Source of the DNA: an uncultured Acidobacteriota bacterium
GTDB lineage: Bacteria > Acidobacteriota > Terriglobia > Terriglobales > Acidobacteriaceae
DNA: 64,000 nt
NCBI GenBank assembly: GCA_903851035.1
Contig: CAINND010000094.1
Location: 1-64,000 of the forward strand
Reading direction: 5' to 3'
The position numbers and the translations under genes are program-made. Below, one piece after another: positions 43,472-53,780 of this stretch. Positions within the stretch are counted from its first letter, which is position 1; each line of letters begins with the position of its first letter. Under the pieces are notes generated by a model that was given only the letters and a program-made list of their open reading frames with translations, was not told where the DNA came from and ran no database searches.

Positions 43472-44851
43472 TTAGTTGGCGTTGATCCAGGTGGCGATTT
43501 TGTCGAGCACCTGCGGGGCGATGGTTTCCTCGATGGTGGCGTACTCGCTGACCGCGCCGGTTTTGGCCGTCTGGAACAGATGGTTGAGACCGGGGAACTC
43601 GACGATTTCAAAGTGTTTATTGTCGCCATCGGTAAGAGCCTTGCGGATGGCCGGCAGGTTTTGCGCGGGTGCCACCTGGCGGTCCAGTTGGCCGTTAAGG
43701 GCCAGCACAGGGATGTGCAACCGGGCGAGGTCCGTCGCCGGGTTATAGGCGAGGAAGTAGCGGTACCAGGGCGAGGTCATGGTGTTAACCGTGGCCTCAA
43801 GCTGCGCCTCGGGCACGGTGCCCTTGAGCTTATCGGTGAGTTTGCGGCGGATGGTGTCCAGATCCTTTTCGCCGGTGATGATGGCGAGGACATCGCGCTG
43901 TGCCGCGGCGGCCTGTTCCGCCCCGGCCTCGGGTGCGCCGCTGGAAAGGGCAATCTGGCGGACCTGTTCGGGTAGCAGATCGGCGCCGCTTACGCCGTAT
44001 CCGGCGAGCATGACGATGAAGGCCACGTCCTTATTTCGCGCGGCCACCATGGGAGCAATTCCTCCGCCCTCGCTGTGGCCGATCAGGCCGATGCGGGCGA
44101 CCTCGGGACGCGACTTGAGGAAGGCCACGGCCGCCTCGGCGTCGGCGGCGAAGTCGGCGCTGGTAGAGCCCTTGAACTGGCCGCCGCTCTGTCCGATGCC
44201 GCGCTTATCCACGCGCAGCACCTCAAAGCCATGGCGGGTCAGGTAGTCGGCAAGGACGAGGAAGGGCTTGTGCTCCATGATCTCCTCGTCGCGATTCTGC
44301 GGGCCGCTGCCGCTGATGAGCACGATGGCCGTAAAGGGTCCCTTGCCGTTGGGATGCGTGATGGTTCCGGCCAGCTTGATGGCGGCCGCTTTGTTTTCAA
44401 AGGTCACATCCTCGGCGAGGTAGGGGTAGGGCTTGGTGGGCATCTGCGGGCGGCGGGCGGTGATGGCGGCCACGTCCTTGACACGGGAGAGGGTCAGCGG
44501 AAGGCGGCCGGCATTCTGCGTCCAAGTGCCAGCGATGGAGGAGCCATCGGCGCTGAACTTACCCACAAAGACGCCGCCGATTGCGGTGACATTGATGGTG
44601 ACATCGCCGCCCTGCGCGGCCACCGAAGAGATGGGAATGCCGCGCGCGCCCTGATCGACGCTATCCATCGTGCCTGTGAGGCCGCCGGGAGTGTTCTGGA
44701 TGTGAAAGAGCAGCCGCAGCGAGAGTCCGTTGCCCAGGGTGAGGCTGCCCAGCCAGTCGCCCTGCACATCCGGCGGCGGCGCCATGGGCTGGGCCAGCAG
44801 TGGGAGCGTGCAGGCAAGGATGGCGAAAATCAGAAGAGTACGCTTAGTCAT
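43472..44851 (-). CDS. Secreted alpha/beta hydrolase (prolyl oligopeptidase-like)
   Basis: 459 aa from ATG 44851 (MTKRTLLIFAILACTLPLLA, a signal peptide). Residues about 30-130 form a beta-rich N-terminal domain (GDWLGSLTLGNGLSLRLLFH). The C-terminal alpha/beta hydrolase domain has the oxyanion-region ISGSGPQNRDEE, the nucleophile elbow IGLIGHSEGGGIAP, an acid near LNGQLDRQVAP and the histidine in FPGLNHLFQ. This layout is common among periplasmic esterases/peptidases of unknown substrate. Starts at 44893 or 44869 are possible. Confidence 0.88.
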   Translation of the reverse strand: MTKRTLLIFAILACTLPLLAQPMAPPPDVQGDWLGSLTLGNGLSLRLLFHIQNTPGGLTGTMDSVDQGARGIPISSVAAQGGDVTINVTAIGGVFVGKFSADGSSIAGTWTQNAGRLPLTLSRVKDVAAITARRPQMPTKPYPYLAEDVTFENKAAAIKLAGTITHPNGKGPFTAIVLISGSGPQNRDEEIMEHKPFLVLADYLTRHGFEVLRVDKRGIGQSGGQFKGSTSADFAADAEAAVAFLKSRPEVARIGLIGHSEGGGIAPMVAARNKDVAFIVMLAGYGVSGADLLPEQVRQIALSSGAPEAGAEQAAAAQRDVLAIITGEKDLDTIRRKLTDKLKGTVPEAQLEATVNTMTSPWYRYFLAYNPATDLARLHIPVLALNGQLDRQVAPAQNLPAIRKALTDGDNKHFEIVEFPGLNHLFQTAKTGAVSEYATIEETIAPQVLDKIATWINAN

Positions 44852-45063
44852 GAGAATATCCTGCGTCATTCGAAAACCCTGCATGGAAGACACCTCAACG
44901 GGCGCTGAAAAGAGCGTGGATTTGTGTTCGGGCAGTATATACCGCCCAGCGCGGAATGCGAAAAGCTGCGAGGGAGCTGGAGCGGGCTATCCGACCAAAA
45001 AAATCGCCAATCCATAACCTATTGTATCTAAATCACATAAATTCTTTTGATGGGGGCTTTGGG

Positions 45064-45093
45064 TTGCGCCGTGGGGAGAGCTGTGGCTATACT
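45064..45093 (+). promoter_or_regulatory. Predicted promoter of the isc operon
   Basis: TTGCGC (45064-45069) and TATACT (45088-45093) are separated by 18 bp, upstream of iscR. The operators at 45097-45145 would overlap the transcription start. The rest of 44852-45063 holds no gene. Confidence 0.6.
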
Positions 45094-45096
45094 CTT

Positions 45097-45145
45097 ATTG
45101 GCGACTTAAATGGTCGTAGATATTGGCGACCAGTGTGGTCGCAAT
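45097..45145 (+). promoter_or_regulatory. Two tandem palindromic operators, probably for IscR
   Basis: Site A at 45097-45121 is ATTGGCGAC-N6-GGTCGTAGAT. Site B at 45122-45145 is ATTGGCGAC-N6-GGTCGCAAT. The two abut, 25 bp apart start to start, immediately downstream of the -10. Negative autoregulation by the Rrf2-type protein encoded next is inferred. Confidence 0.65.
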
Positions 45146-45183
45146 TAGCAGGGCGTCATTACTTAGACAAGGATGAGCAGGCG

Positions 45184-45663
45184 ATGCTGAAGCTGACGAA
45201 AAAGGCCGACTACGGGCTCATCGCAATGCGTCATTTGGCCGAGCACGCCGACCTGGGGGCGTGCAGCGCCAAGGACCTGGCGGAGATGTACGGCATTCCG
45301 CAGGAGGCGCTGGCGAAGATATTGCAGCGGCTGGCCCGGCACAAGCTGCTGACATCGCTGCAAGGAACCAACGGCGGCTATGTGCTGGCACGCGACGCGC
45401 GGCAGATCAGCGCGCTGGAGGTGATCCGGGCCATAGAAGGGCCACTGTTCATCACCAGTTGCAACTCGGCGAAGAAGAGCTGCAGCCAGAGTTCGAAGTG
45501 CACCGTGCGCGAGCCCCTGCAAAAGGTGAGCCGCACGATTGAAGATGTGCTGGGCCGACTGACGGTTTGGGAGCTGCGCGAAGGCATTGAGGAAACAGCT
45601 CCTCCGGTGGTGGAGGATGAGCTGGTAAAGATCGAAGCATTGGGAGGCGATTATGGCAAGTGA
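45184..45663 (+). CDS. iscR: Rrf2-family Fe-S regulator IscR
   Basis: 159 aa from ATG 45184. A winged helix-turn-helix ([56 protein letters not shown]) is followed by the cluster-binding loop with three cysteines, [16 protein letters not shown]. In IscR these cysteines hold a [2Fe-2S] cluster that reports Fe-S status. The C-terminal acidic segment is slightly extended. The 3' end overlaps iscS by 11 bp. Longer frames upstream run through the operators. Confidence 0.93.
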   Translation: MLKLTKKADYGLIAMRHLAEHADLGACSAKDLAEMYGIPQEALAKILQRLARHKLLTSLQGTNGGYVLARDARQISALEVIRAIEGPLFITSCNSAKKSCSQSSKCTVREPLQKVSRTIEDVLGRLTVWELREGIEETAPPVVEDELVKIEALGGDYGK

Positions 45664-46891
45664 AGTGAAGCTACCGATTTACATGGACAACCACGCGACG
45701 ACGCGAGTAGACCCGCGTGTGATCGAGGCAATGCTGCCGTACTTTGGCGAGATTTATGGCAACGCGGCGAGCCGCAATCATGAGTTCGGCTGGGTGGCCG
45801 AGCAGGCGGTGGAGACCGCCCGTGAGCAGGTAGCCAAGCTGATTGGCGCCACGGCCAAGGAAATCGTCATCACCAGCGGCGCCACGGAGAGCAACAACCT
45901 TGCAATTAAAGGCGTGGCCGAGATGTACCGCGAAAAGGGCAACCACATCATCACCCAGATGACCGAGCACAAGTGCGTGCTGGACACCTGCAAGCGGCTG
46001 GAGAAGCACGGCTATCGCGTGACGTACCTGGCTCCGCAGACTGACGGGCTGGTGAATGTGAAGGAGCTGGAAGCGGCGATGACGCCGGAGACGATTCTGG
46101 TCTCCATTATGGCGGCCAACAATGAGGTTGGCGTGCTGCAGCCGATCCGCGAAATTGGCAAGCTGTGTCACGAGCGCGGCATCATCTTCCACAGCGACAT
46201 CGCGCAGGCCATCGGCAAAGTGCCGATCAACGTGATTGACGACAACATTGACCTGGCGTCAATTTCGGCGCACAAGATTTACGGACCCAAGGGCGTGGGC
46301 GCGCTGTATGTGCGGCGCCGCAATCCGAGGGTGCAGCTGGTGGCGCAGATGGACGGCGGCGGCCACGAACGCGGCATGCGCAGCGGAACCCTGAACGTGC
46401 CCGGCATTGTGGGCATGGGCAAGGCCTGCGAGCTGGCCGGCGAAGAGATGGCCGTGGAGAGCAAGCGGCTGTTGGCTCTGCGCGAGAGCCTGCGCAAGCA
46501 GATCTTCTCGGAGCTGGACGAGGTGTTCGTGAACGGCAGCATGGAGCACCGGTTGCCGGGGAGTTTGAACATCAGCTTTGCGTATGTGGAAGGCGAGAGC
46601 CTGCTGATGGGCATCAACGACATTGCGGTGAGCAGCGGTTCGGCCTGTACCAGCGCCACGCTGGAGCCGAGCTACGTGCTGAAGGCGCTGGGCGCGGGCG
46701 ACGAGCTGGCGCACAGTTCGATTCGTTTTGGGCTGGGGCGCTTTAACACCCAGGCCGAGGTGGATTACGTGGCAAAGAAGATTGTGGACGTGGTGAGGAA
46801 GCTGCGCGAACTGTCTCCTTTGTACGAGATGCACAAGGAAGGCATCGACCTGAGCAAGGTGAAGTGGCAGGCGGAGACGGCGGCGCATTAA
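45653..46891 (+). CDS. iscS: Cysteine desulfurase IscS
   Basis: 412 aa. This PLP enzyme takes sulfur from cysteine as a persulfide and passes it to IscU. It has [29 protein letters not shown], the PLP lysine in [14 protein letters not shown], and the mobile-loop cysteine in [17 protein letters not shown]. The C-terminus ([18 protein letters not shown]) matches IscS, group I. It overlaps iscR by 11 bp, which points to coupled translation. Confidence 0.97.
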   Translation: MASEVKLPIYMDNHATTRVDPRVIEAMLPYFGEIYGNAASRNHEFGWVAEQAVETAREQVAKLIGATAKEIVITSGATESNNLAIKGVAEMYREKGNHIITQMTEHKCVLDTCKRLEKHGYRVTYLAPQTDGLVNVKELEAAMTPETILVSIMAANNEVGVLQPIREIGKLCHERGIIFHSDIAQAIGKVPINVIDDNIDLASISAHKIYGPKGVGALYVRRRNPRVQLVAQMDGGGHERGMRSGTLNVPGIVGMGKACELAGEEMAVESKRLLALRESLRKQIFSELDEVFVNGSMEHRLPGSLNISFAYVEGESLLMGINDIAVSSGSACTSATLEPSYVLKALGAGDELAHSSIRFGLGRFNTQAEVDYVAKKIVDVVRKLRELSPLYEMHKEGIDLSKVKWQAETAAH

Positions 46892-46972
46892 TCCGCGCTG
46901 AAGTTGAGAAGAAATTGAGCAAGACGAGCGCTGCGTGGGGCAGCGGACGGGCTAGAACAAGGAGAATTTACG

Positions 46973-47356
46973 ATGGCATACAGCGACAAGGTACTGGATC
47001 ACTACACGAATCCGCGCAACGTGGGCACGCTGGACAAGAACAGCGGCGAGGTGGGCACGGGACTGGTGGGAGCTCCGGAGTGCGGCGACGTGATGAAGCT
47101 GCAGATACGGGTGAATCCCGCGACGAATGTGATTGAAGAAGCCAAGTTCAAGACGTTTGGCTGCGGCTCGGCCATCGCGTCCAGCTCGCTGGCCACCGAG
47201 TGGGTGAAGGGCAAGACCGTGGACGAGGCTTTGCAGATACGGAACACGGACATCGTGAAAGAGCTGTCACTGCCGCCGGTGAAGATTCACTGTTCGGTGC
47301 TGGCCGAGGATGCGATCCGCGCGGCGATCTCCGATTGGAAGAAGAAGAACGGCTAA
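46973..47356 (+). CDS. iscU: Fe-S cluster assembly scaffold IscU
   Basis: 127 aa, AAGGAG upstream. The three ligand cysteines are in APECGDVMKLQI, KFKTFGCGSAIASSSLATEW and VKIHCSVLAEDAI, with the conserved Asp after the first Cys. The segment LPPVKIHCS is the HscA-recognition region (LPPVK). The nascent [2Fe-2S] cluster is assembled here with sulfur from IscS. Confidence 0.97.
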   Translation: MAYSDKVLDHYTNPRNVGTLDKNSGEVGTGLVGAPECGDVMKLQIRVNPATNVIEEAKFKTFGCGSAIASSSLATEWVKGKTVDEALQIRNTDIVKELSLPPVKIHCSVLAEDAIRAAISDWKKKNG

Positions 47357-47396
47357 CCGAGCCAGGGAGGGTGGCGGGCCAACCAGCCCGCCGATC

Positions 47397-47750
47397 ATGA
47401 CGGAAACGACGGCAACAGCAACGGGTATCAACATCACGGCGAAGGCGCTGGAGCACATCCGCGCGGCGATGGAGAAGGAAGGCATCTCCTCGGCCGAGGG
47501 TGGACTGCGCCTGGGGGTGCAGGGCGGCGGCTGCTCCGGCCTGAGCTACAACATTCGCTTTGACACGCAGCCGAGAGAGCGGGACCGCATTTTTACCTAT
47601 GGCGACGTGCGGGTGTTTGTGGATCCGAAATCATTCATCTACCTGAACGGCATGACAGTGGAGTGGGAAGAGACGCTGATGCATCGCGGTTTCGTCTTCC
47701 AGAACCCGAATGCCAAGAAGAGCTGCGGCTGCGGCAGCAGCTTCAGCTAA
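47397..47750 (+). CDS. iscA: A-type Fe-S carrier IscA
   Basis: 117 aa from ATG 47397. The HesB/IscA fold has its three cysteines in GVQGGGCSGLSY and KKSCGCGSSFS. The extra N-terminal METTATATG-like Thr-rich tail is variable in the family. It accepts clusters from IscU and delivers them to target enzymes. The upstream extension to 47310 overlaps iscU and is unlikely. Confidence 0.95.
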   Translation: MTETTATATGINITAKALEHIRAAMEKEGISSAEGGLRLGVQGGGCSGLSYNIRFDTQPRERDRIFTYGDVRVFVDPKSFIYLNGMTVEWEETLMHRGFVFQNPNAKKSCGCGSSFS

Positions 47751-47760
47751 AAGGGACGCG

Positions 47761-48489
47761 ATGAGCGAAGCCATCAAGACGGAGTCGAAGCCGATGAGCG
47801 GGCCGAAGTTGAATGTGCTGCAGGCTCCTCCGGTGCAGCACCGCTGCTGGAGCTGCGGCGACATGCGGGCCGAACATTTTTGCGGCGAGTGTGGACACGT
47901 GCAGCCGGCGCTGCCGACGGACTTCTTTTCGTTCTTTGGGCTGCCGCGGCTGCTGGAGTTGGACGAAGACCGGCTGGAAGCCGAGTTCTACAAGCTGAGC
48001 CGCAAGCTGCATCCCGATGTGTACAGCCGGGCCAGCGACCGCGAGCAGCAGTGGAGTTTGGAGAAGACCAGCCAGCTCAACGACGCTTACCGCACACTGA
48101 AGGACCCGATCAGCCGCACGGAATACCTGCTGATGCTGCAGGGAATTCAACTGGAAGAGCAGAGCAAGATTGCCACGGAGCAGGCTCGCGCATTCGGCGT
48201 GGAGAAGAAGCAGACGGTTCCGGCGGAGTTGCTGGAAGAGGCCTTTGAGCTGAACATGCTATTGGAAGAGGCCAAGCATGGCGGCGTGGACGATGACGTC
48301 CGTGCGCAGTTGATTTCCACGCGCGATGCGCTGACGGCACGCATGGAAGGCCTCAGCCAGGAGCTGCAGGCGGCGTGGCGGCGCTGGGACGAGGGCGATG
48401 CCGCAGCGACCGAGGCGATGGTGGACGTGCTGAACCGGCGCAGCTATCTGCGCAATCTTTTGCGGGACATTCATGAAGTACTGGGCTAA
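47761..48489 (+). CDS. hscB: Co-chaperone HscB with an N-terminal CxxC zinc-finger-like module
   Basis: 242 aa from ATG 47761. Residues about 25-45 carry [20 protein letters not shown], two CxxC pairs that can bind zinc. A J domain follows ([26 protein letters not shown], with HPD for stimulating HscA). The C-terminal three-helix IscU-binding domain includes [16 protein letters not shown]. The CxxC module is absent from E. coli HscB but is known in eukaryotic HSC20. It is a normal partner of the hscA gene 12 bp downstream. Confidence 0.93.
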   Translation: MSEAIKTESKPMSGPKLNVLQAPPVQHRCWSCGDMRAEHFCGECGHVQPALPTDFFSFFGLPRLLELDEDRLEAEFYKLSRKLHPDVYSRASDREQQWSLEKTSQLNDAYRTLKDPISRTEYLLMLQGIQLEEQSKIATEQARAFGVEKKQTVPAELLEEAFELNMLLEEAKHGGVDDDVRAQLISTRDALTARMEGLSQELQAAWRRWDEGDAAATEAMVDVLNRRSYLRNLLRDIHEVLG

Positions 48490-48500
48490 GCGCAATCAAA

Positions 48501-50435
<1,935 letters not shown>

Positions 50436-50473
50436 CGGCTGGCCAGGCAAGGCGAGATAGAGGCGGAAAAATT

Positions 50474-50902
50474 ATGGAAACGACTGAGCAGATCAAGAAG
50501 ACGAATGCGGCAGAGCAGAAGACGCTGGCACCGAACATGGTGCGGCTGACTTTTTTGCCCAGCAATGAGAGCGTGGAGTTCGAGGCAGGAAAGCTGCCCT
50601 ACCAGGAGCACGGCAAGCAGGGATCGATCCTGGATGTGGCGATCAACAGCGGGATTCACCTGGAGCATGCCTGCGGTGGAAACTGTGCCTGCACAACGTG
50701 CCACGTGGTGGTGAAAAAAGGACGCGAGCTGCTGAACGAGGTGAGCGAAGAAGAAGCCGACCGTCTGGATACGGCCGCGGATCTGCAACTGCACTCGCGG
50801 CTGGGCTGCATGGCGGTGATTGAAAAGCCGGGCGAAGTGGTGGTGGAGATTCCCAGCTGGAATAGAAATTATGTGCGCGAAGGCGGCGGCAGTACGTTGT
50901 AA
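50474..50902 (+). CDS. fdx: [2Fe-2S] ferredoxin of the ISC system
   Basis: 142 aa. Adrenodoxin-type ligands are in HACGGNCACTTCHVVV (C-x5-C-x2-C) with a fourth Cys in SRLGCMAVIEK. The sequence VMEIPSWN-like VVEIPSWNRNYVREG ends the fold as in Isc Fdx. It supplies electrons for cluster assembly on IscU. An N-terminal extension of about 30 residues precedes the domain. Confidence 0.95.
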   Translation: METTEQIKKTNAAEQKTLAPNMVRLTFLPSNESVEFEAGKLPYQEHGKQGSILDVAINSGIHLEHACGGNCACTTCHVVVKKGRELLNEVSEEEADRLDTAADLQLHSRLGCMAVIEKPGEVVVEIPSWNRNYVREGGGSTL

Positions 50903-50952
50903 ACTCTTTGGCTGCGGGCTGGGCTCGGTAAGGCCTGCCCGGGAGTGGACGC

Positions 50953-51168
50953 ATGCTTGAGCTATCGTGGGATGACGCAGGCGATATCGGCATTGAGTTG
51001 TACGAGAAGTTTCCGGCCAAGGATCCGCTGACCGTGCGCTTTACGGAACTGCGTCTGATGGTGGTGGAGCTGAAGGGTTTCACCGACGATCCGCAGGCAT
51101 CAAGCGAAGGCAAGCTGGAGGCGATCCAGATGGCCTGGTACGAGGAATGGAAAGACAATCAGGAGTAA
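50953..51168 (+). CDS. iscX: IscX (YfhJ) family protein
   Basis: 71 aa. The family pattern is clear: LSWDDAGDIGIELYEKFPAK at the start, DPLTVRFTELRLMVVELKGF in the middle, and LEAIQMAWYEEWKD at the end. The acidic protein binds IscS and iron and tunes the rate of cluster assembly. It is the last gene of the operon. The defence island begins directly after it. Confidence 0.94.
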   Translation: MLELSWDDAGDIGIELYEKFPAKDPLTVRFTELRLMVVELKGFTDDPQASSEGKLEAIQMAWYEEWKDNQE

Positions 51169-51210
51169 ATAGTAAATATATCAACGACATATGAATGGTT
51201 ATCGATATTG

Positions 51211-51227
51211 TGTACAAAATTTGTACA
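51211..51227. promoter_or_regulatory. Near-perfect palindrome upstream of the integrase
   Basis: TGTACAAA-A-TTTGTACA is an 8-bp inverted repeat with a one-base centre, 42 bp before the integrase start. It could be an operator or the core of an attachment site. Confidence 0.5.
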
Positions 51228-51268
51228 TACCATGATATCCTGTTTTCTATCAATAGTTTGGAGACAGG

Positions 51269-52666
51269 ATGAACAGGGAAACGCTGCTGAAGAATCAATG
51301 GGGAAGCGTTAATCCCTACACTCGCCACATATCTGACTGCTCCCAAACAGCAAACACAAATTTCAATTCCTGCCGATGTCCGAAGTGGCTTTATGTCAAT
51401 AAACGCGGCGAAAAACCCACTCGCTATGCACTGAACACCAACTCCTGGTCCGAAGCAAAGGAACTGGCGGCTGAAGCGCTACGGGTATTCGATCCTGAAA
51501 TTGCCGAGGCACGCGAGACCAAGCAGAGGAAGAAGCGCGCTTCGCGTACAGTGCTTGAGGCCATCAATCTCTGGCTGGATCGCACGCGTACAGCCTATGG
51601 CGAAGACTCGACCATCGTTAAGCAATACAAGAGCACATTCGGATGGGTAGACGGGGACGGCGTTACTCATGGCTCTCTTCTCCAATTTATTGAAAACTGG
51701 AATCTGAGTCATCCCGAAGAACGAATTGAAGCGATCAATGAGATAACGACCCTGATCTGCCAGGAGTGGCTCTCCTCTAAATGGTTCAGTAAATTGAGTT
51801 CGGTAACCCGAAATCAGCGATGGGGAACTGTGCGTTCGTTCTTCAATTTTCTGGTTGGGGTGGATGTGATTGAGCGTAGCCCTGTGGCGTCCATCAAGGC
51901 TCCGCCGGCAAACAACATTTATGCCAATGCTCCATTTACGCCTGAACAGTACAAGCTGATCCTGGAGCAGGCGGACTGGTATGTAGATGATCGAGTGCGG
52001 AATGGCGAACGCGAAGTGTACTGCACGCGTCTGCACAATTTCATCGAAGTCCTCCGGCACACCGGCATGGACATCATCGACGCGGTACAGCTTCGGCCGG
52101 CATTACAGATCACATATGAGCTGGTAGACGACGATTTGGTTCCCGTGTTGAGGTACATGCGTACTAAAACCGGAGTCGAAGCTGTCATACCCTTAACCCC
52201 GCAACTTGCAGAGAAAATCAGGGCGACACCTGCGGTCCCGCAGTCGGCGCCCGGGATGCCATTTCGCTATGTGGAGACACTCATACGCTCAGATGCACAT
52301 AATTGGGCACGCAGAGTTAAAGTACTGTTTCCACTTGCCAGCGTGGATGCAATCCAGCTCATGGGCAAAGATGGACGTCCTGCAGTTGACAGCTATGGCG
52401 CGCCAATTATGAAACGGCCCAACGTCAAGATGCTTCGTCATACTTTTGCAGTGGGAAGCCTGTCTGCTGGAATACGCGAGGAGACTGTTGCAAAAATGTT
52501 AGGCCATAAGTCTGTCGAGATGGTGCGTGAACATTACGGACCCTGGTGCAAGCAGAGAGATGAGGCACATATTCGTGAAGTATTTACGGTGATGAAGCCG
52601 GTGAATGCACCAGCAGCTCCCAATTCAAAATCAACGCGCAAACGCCAGCCAAGACTCACGCAGTAA
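51269..52666 (+). CDS. Tyrosine recombinase/phage integrase family protein, possibly impaired
   Basis: 465 aa. An N-terminal Cys/His segment (HISDCSQTANTNFNSCRCPKW) precedes a SAM-like core-binding domain (about 95-215). The catalytic domain (about 230-430) has (H/K)-x-x-R as K387-M-L-R390-H, H413 in MLGHKS and the nucleophile Y423 in EHYGPW. The position of the first catalytic arginine, normally T-G-L-R, is T-G-M-D268. This would disable strand cleavage unless another residue serves. It may be a decayed integrase or a binding-only relative. A terminator follows at 52687. Confidence 0.85.
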   Translation: MNRETLLKNQWGSVNPYTRHISDCSQTANTNFNSCRCPKWLYVNKRGEKPTRYALNTNSWSEAKELAAEALRVFDPEIAEARETKQRKKRASRTVLEAINLWLDRTRTAYGEDSTIVKQYKSTFGWVDGDGVTHGSLLQFIENWNLSHPEERIEAINEITTLICQEWLSSKWFSKLSSVTRNQRWGTVRSFFNFLVGVDVIERSPVASIKAPPANNIYANAPFTPEQYKLILEQADWYVDDRVRNGEREVYCTRLHNFIEVLRHTGMDIIDAVQLRPALQITYELVDDDLVPVLRYMRTKTGVEAVIPLTPQLAEKIRATPAVPQSAPGMPFRYVETLIRSDAHNWARRVKVLFPLASVDAIQLMGKDGRPAVDSYGAPIMKRPNVKMLRHTFAVGSLSAGIREETVAKMLGHKSVEMVREHYGPWCKQRDEAHIREVFTVMKPVNAPAAPNSKSTRKRQPRLTQ

Positions 52667-52686
52667 ATTTACTCAGCAGAATCAGA

Positions 52687-52708
52687 AAGGGAGCCCGAAG
52701 GCTCCCTT
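52687..52708 (+). terminator. Hairpin downstream of the integrase gene
   Basis: AAGGGAGCC (52687-52695) pairs perfectly with GGCTCCCTT (52700-52708), followed by GTCTTGTCC. The stem is strong and the T tract is weak. It lies between the convergent integrase and HTH genes. Confidence 0.7.
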
Positions 52709-52726
52709 GTCTTGTCCGATCGTTGA

Positions 52727-52996
52727 TCATCGGTTGCGGTATCTCGCCAAAACACGAATCACCACTGATTCGGGGATCCTCAAAGTGTAATATCTTCTCT
52801 TGAGGGCCCGTCCCATCCTGCGTGATGGATTGCCGATCTTCAGGACTCCCGGCTCGTTCTCAAATAACCGGCGTACTTTGTCATCAGAATACGTAAGCCG
52901 CTCAGCGACCTGCGCAACGGAGTAGTGGCGTTCCACACGCTCCAGTGGGGACGTCCGGCAGGAACGTCCCCCTTCAATGAGGTTTAGCTTACCCAT
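52727..52996 (-). CDS. Small HTH DNA-binding protein (excisionase-like)
   Basis: 89 aa. Residues 24-48 form a helix-turn-helix of the excisionase/MerR-like type (HYSVAQVAERLTYSDDKVRR), followed by a wing with basic residues (RRMGRALKRRYYTLRIPESV). It likely binds DNA as a recombination directionality factor or a regulator of the adjacent integrase. It is convergent with the integrase. Confidence 0.72.
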   Translation of the reverse strand: MGKLNLIEGGRSCRTSPLERVERHYSVAQVAERLTYSDDKVRRLFENEPGVLKIGNPSRRMGRALKRRYYTLRIPESVVIRVLARYRNR

Positions 52997-53073
52997 GGAG
53001 CTTCTGCTTGCTGCAGATAGGGTCTGCTGTTGACAGGGGAAATCGCTAATTCAATTACAGAGAGATGGGTCAT

Positions 53074-53478
53074 CTATTCCAACCCTCCGACGATGATGAG
53101 GTGATCTTCTTTGAATGCCTGCAGAGTGCTGAGCGCATAACGAACCGGGCCGTTGTCGCCATACTGGTAGTAGTCAGGACCCTGGTGGCGTTGCCGCCAT
53201 TTCTTCATCGCAGCAACGGTGACACCAAGAATTGTTGAGGCTGAGCGATCATTAAAGACGGGGTCGTCGTTGATGGCCGAGAGCGGGATGGGTGGTTCGA
53301 GATGCATGTAGCGGGCGGGAAGCACTACCCGGCGGGCCATGCCTTCAATCGCCGACGGAGCCGGCAGTACAGCCGGGGAATCCCCGGCCTGACTAGCGGT
53401 AGGTTGCTTCCGTCGTGCATCACTGGATGTTGCGCGGATCGGTACTGTGTCGCCCGCGGAAAACGCAAATGTAGTCAT
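53074..53478 (-). CDS. Hypothetical protein with C-terminal HTH (group 17-like)
   Basis: 134 aa. The first 60 residues are low-complexity Ala/Ser/Arg sequence. The last 65 look like a helix-turn-helix with a wing (RSASTILGVTVAAMKKWRQR, then GPVRYALSTLQAFKEDHLI), as in HTH_17/AlpA-like proteins of islands. It probably regulates island genes. It has the same orientation as the 52727 gene. Confidence 0.6.
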   Translation of the reverse strand: MTTFAFSAGDTVPIRATSSDARRKQPTASQAGDSPAVLPAPSAIEGMARRVVLPARYMHLEPPIPLSAINDDPVFNDRSASTILGVTVAAMKKWRQRHQGPDYYQYGDNGPVRYALSTLQAFKEDHLIIVGGLE

Positions 53479-53641
53479 AAAACTCCAATCAAAATTGATC
53501 CTGGAAGCACAGGAAAGCTACGCTCCCAGGTAGAACGGGAATCAATGCCTATGCGCACAGCAAATGCTGCCCGCATAGACATGGAACTCTGACGTGCATT
53601 GCTGCACGCTTTTTCACTATTAATTCTTGGGATTTGGGGCT

Positions 53642-53698
53642 GCCGACTTCTAGTCCCGGCTATTTGGACCGCCAACATCTGGTCCCGGCGAAGTGGGG
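53642..53698. repeat. Imperfect tandem repeat, 29-bp period
   Basis: GCCGACTTCTAGTCCCGGC (53642) and GCCAACATCTGGTCCCGGC (53671) are two units with spacers TATTTGGACC and GAAGTGGGGAG. Multiple terminal repeats like this occur at ends of some IS families (IS21-like), so it may be an IS end left behind. Confidence 0.4.
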
Positions 53699-53763
53699 AG
53701 CCGCCTACAGCTTGGCTCCGTGTTGGCTAAGGGATTCGTCTCAAATGACGATTCTCTACAATG

Positions 53764-53780
53764 TCATGATTATATCATGA
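53764..53780. promoter_or_regulatory. AT-rich palindrome TCATGAT-TAT-ATCATGA
   Basis: A perfect 7-bp inverted repeat with a 3-bp centre in an AT-rich patch. It could be an operator for one of the island HTH proteins. No gene start is close enough to assign it. Confidence 0.35.

Noticed and set aside
50903-51268. tRNA gene as the integration target of the island
   Set aside because: No cloverleaf-like sequence or TTCGA-type T arm was found around the integrase, and the island abuts iscX directly.
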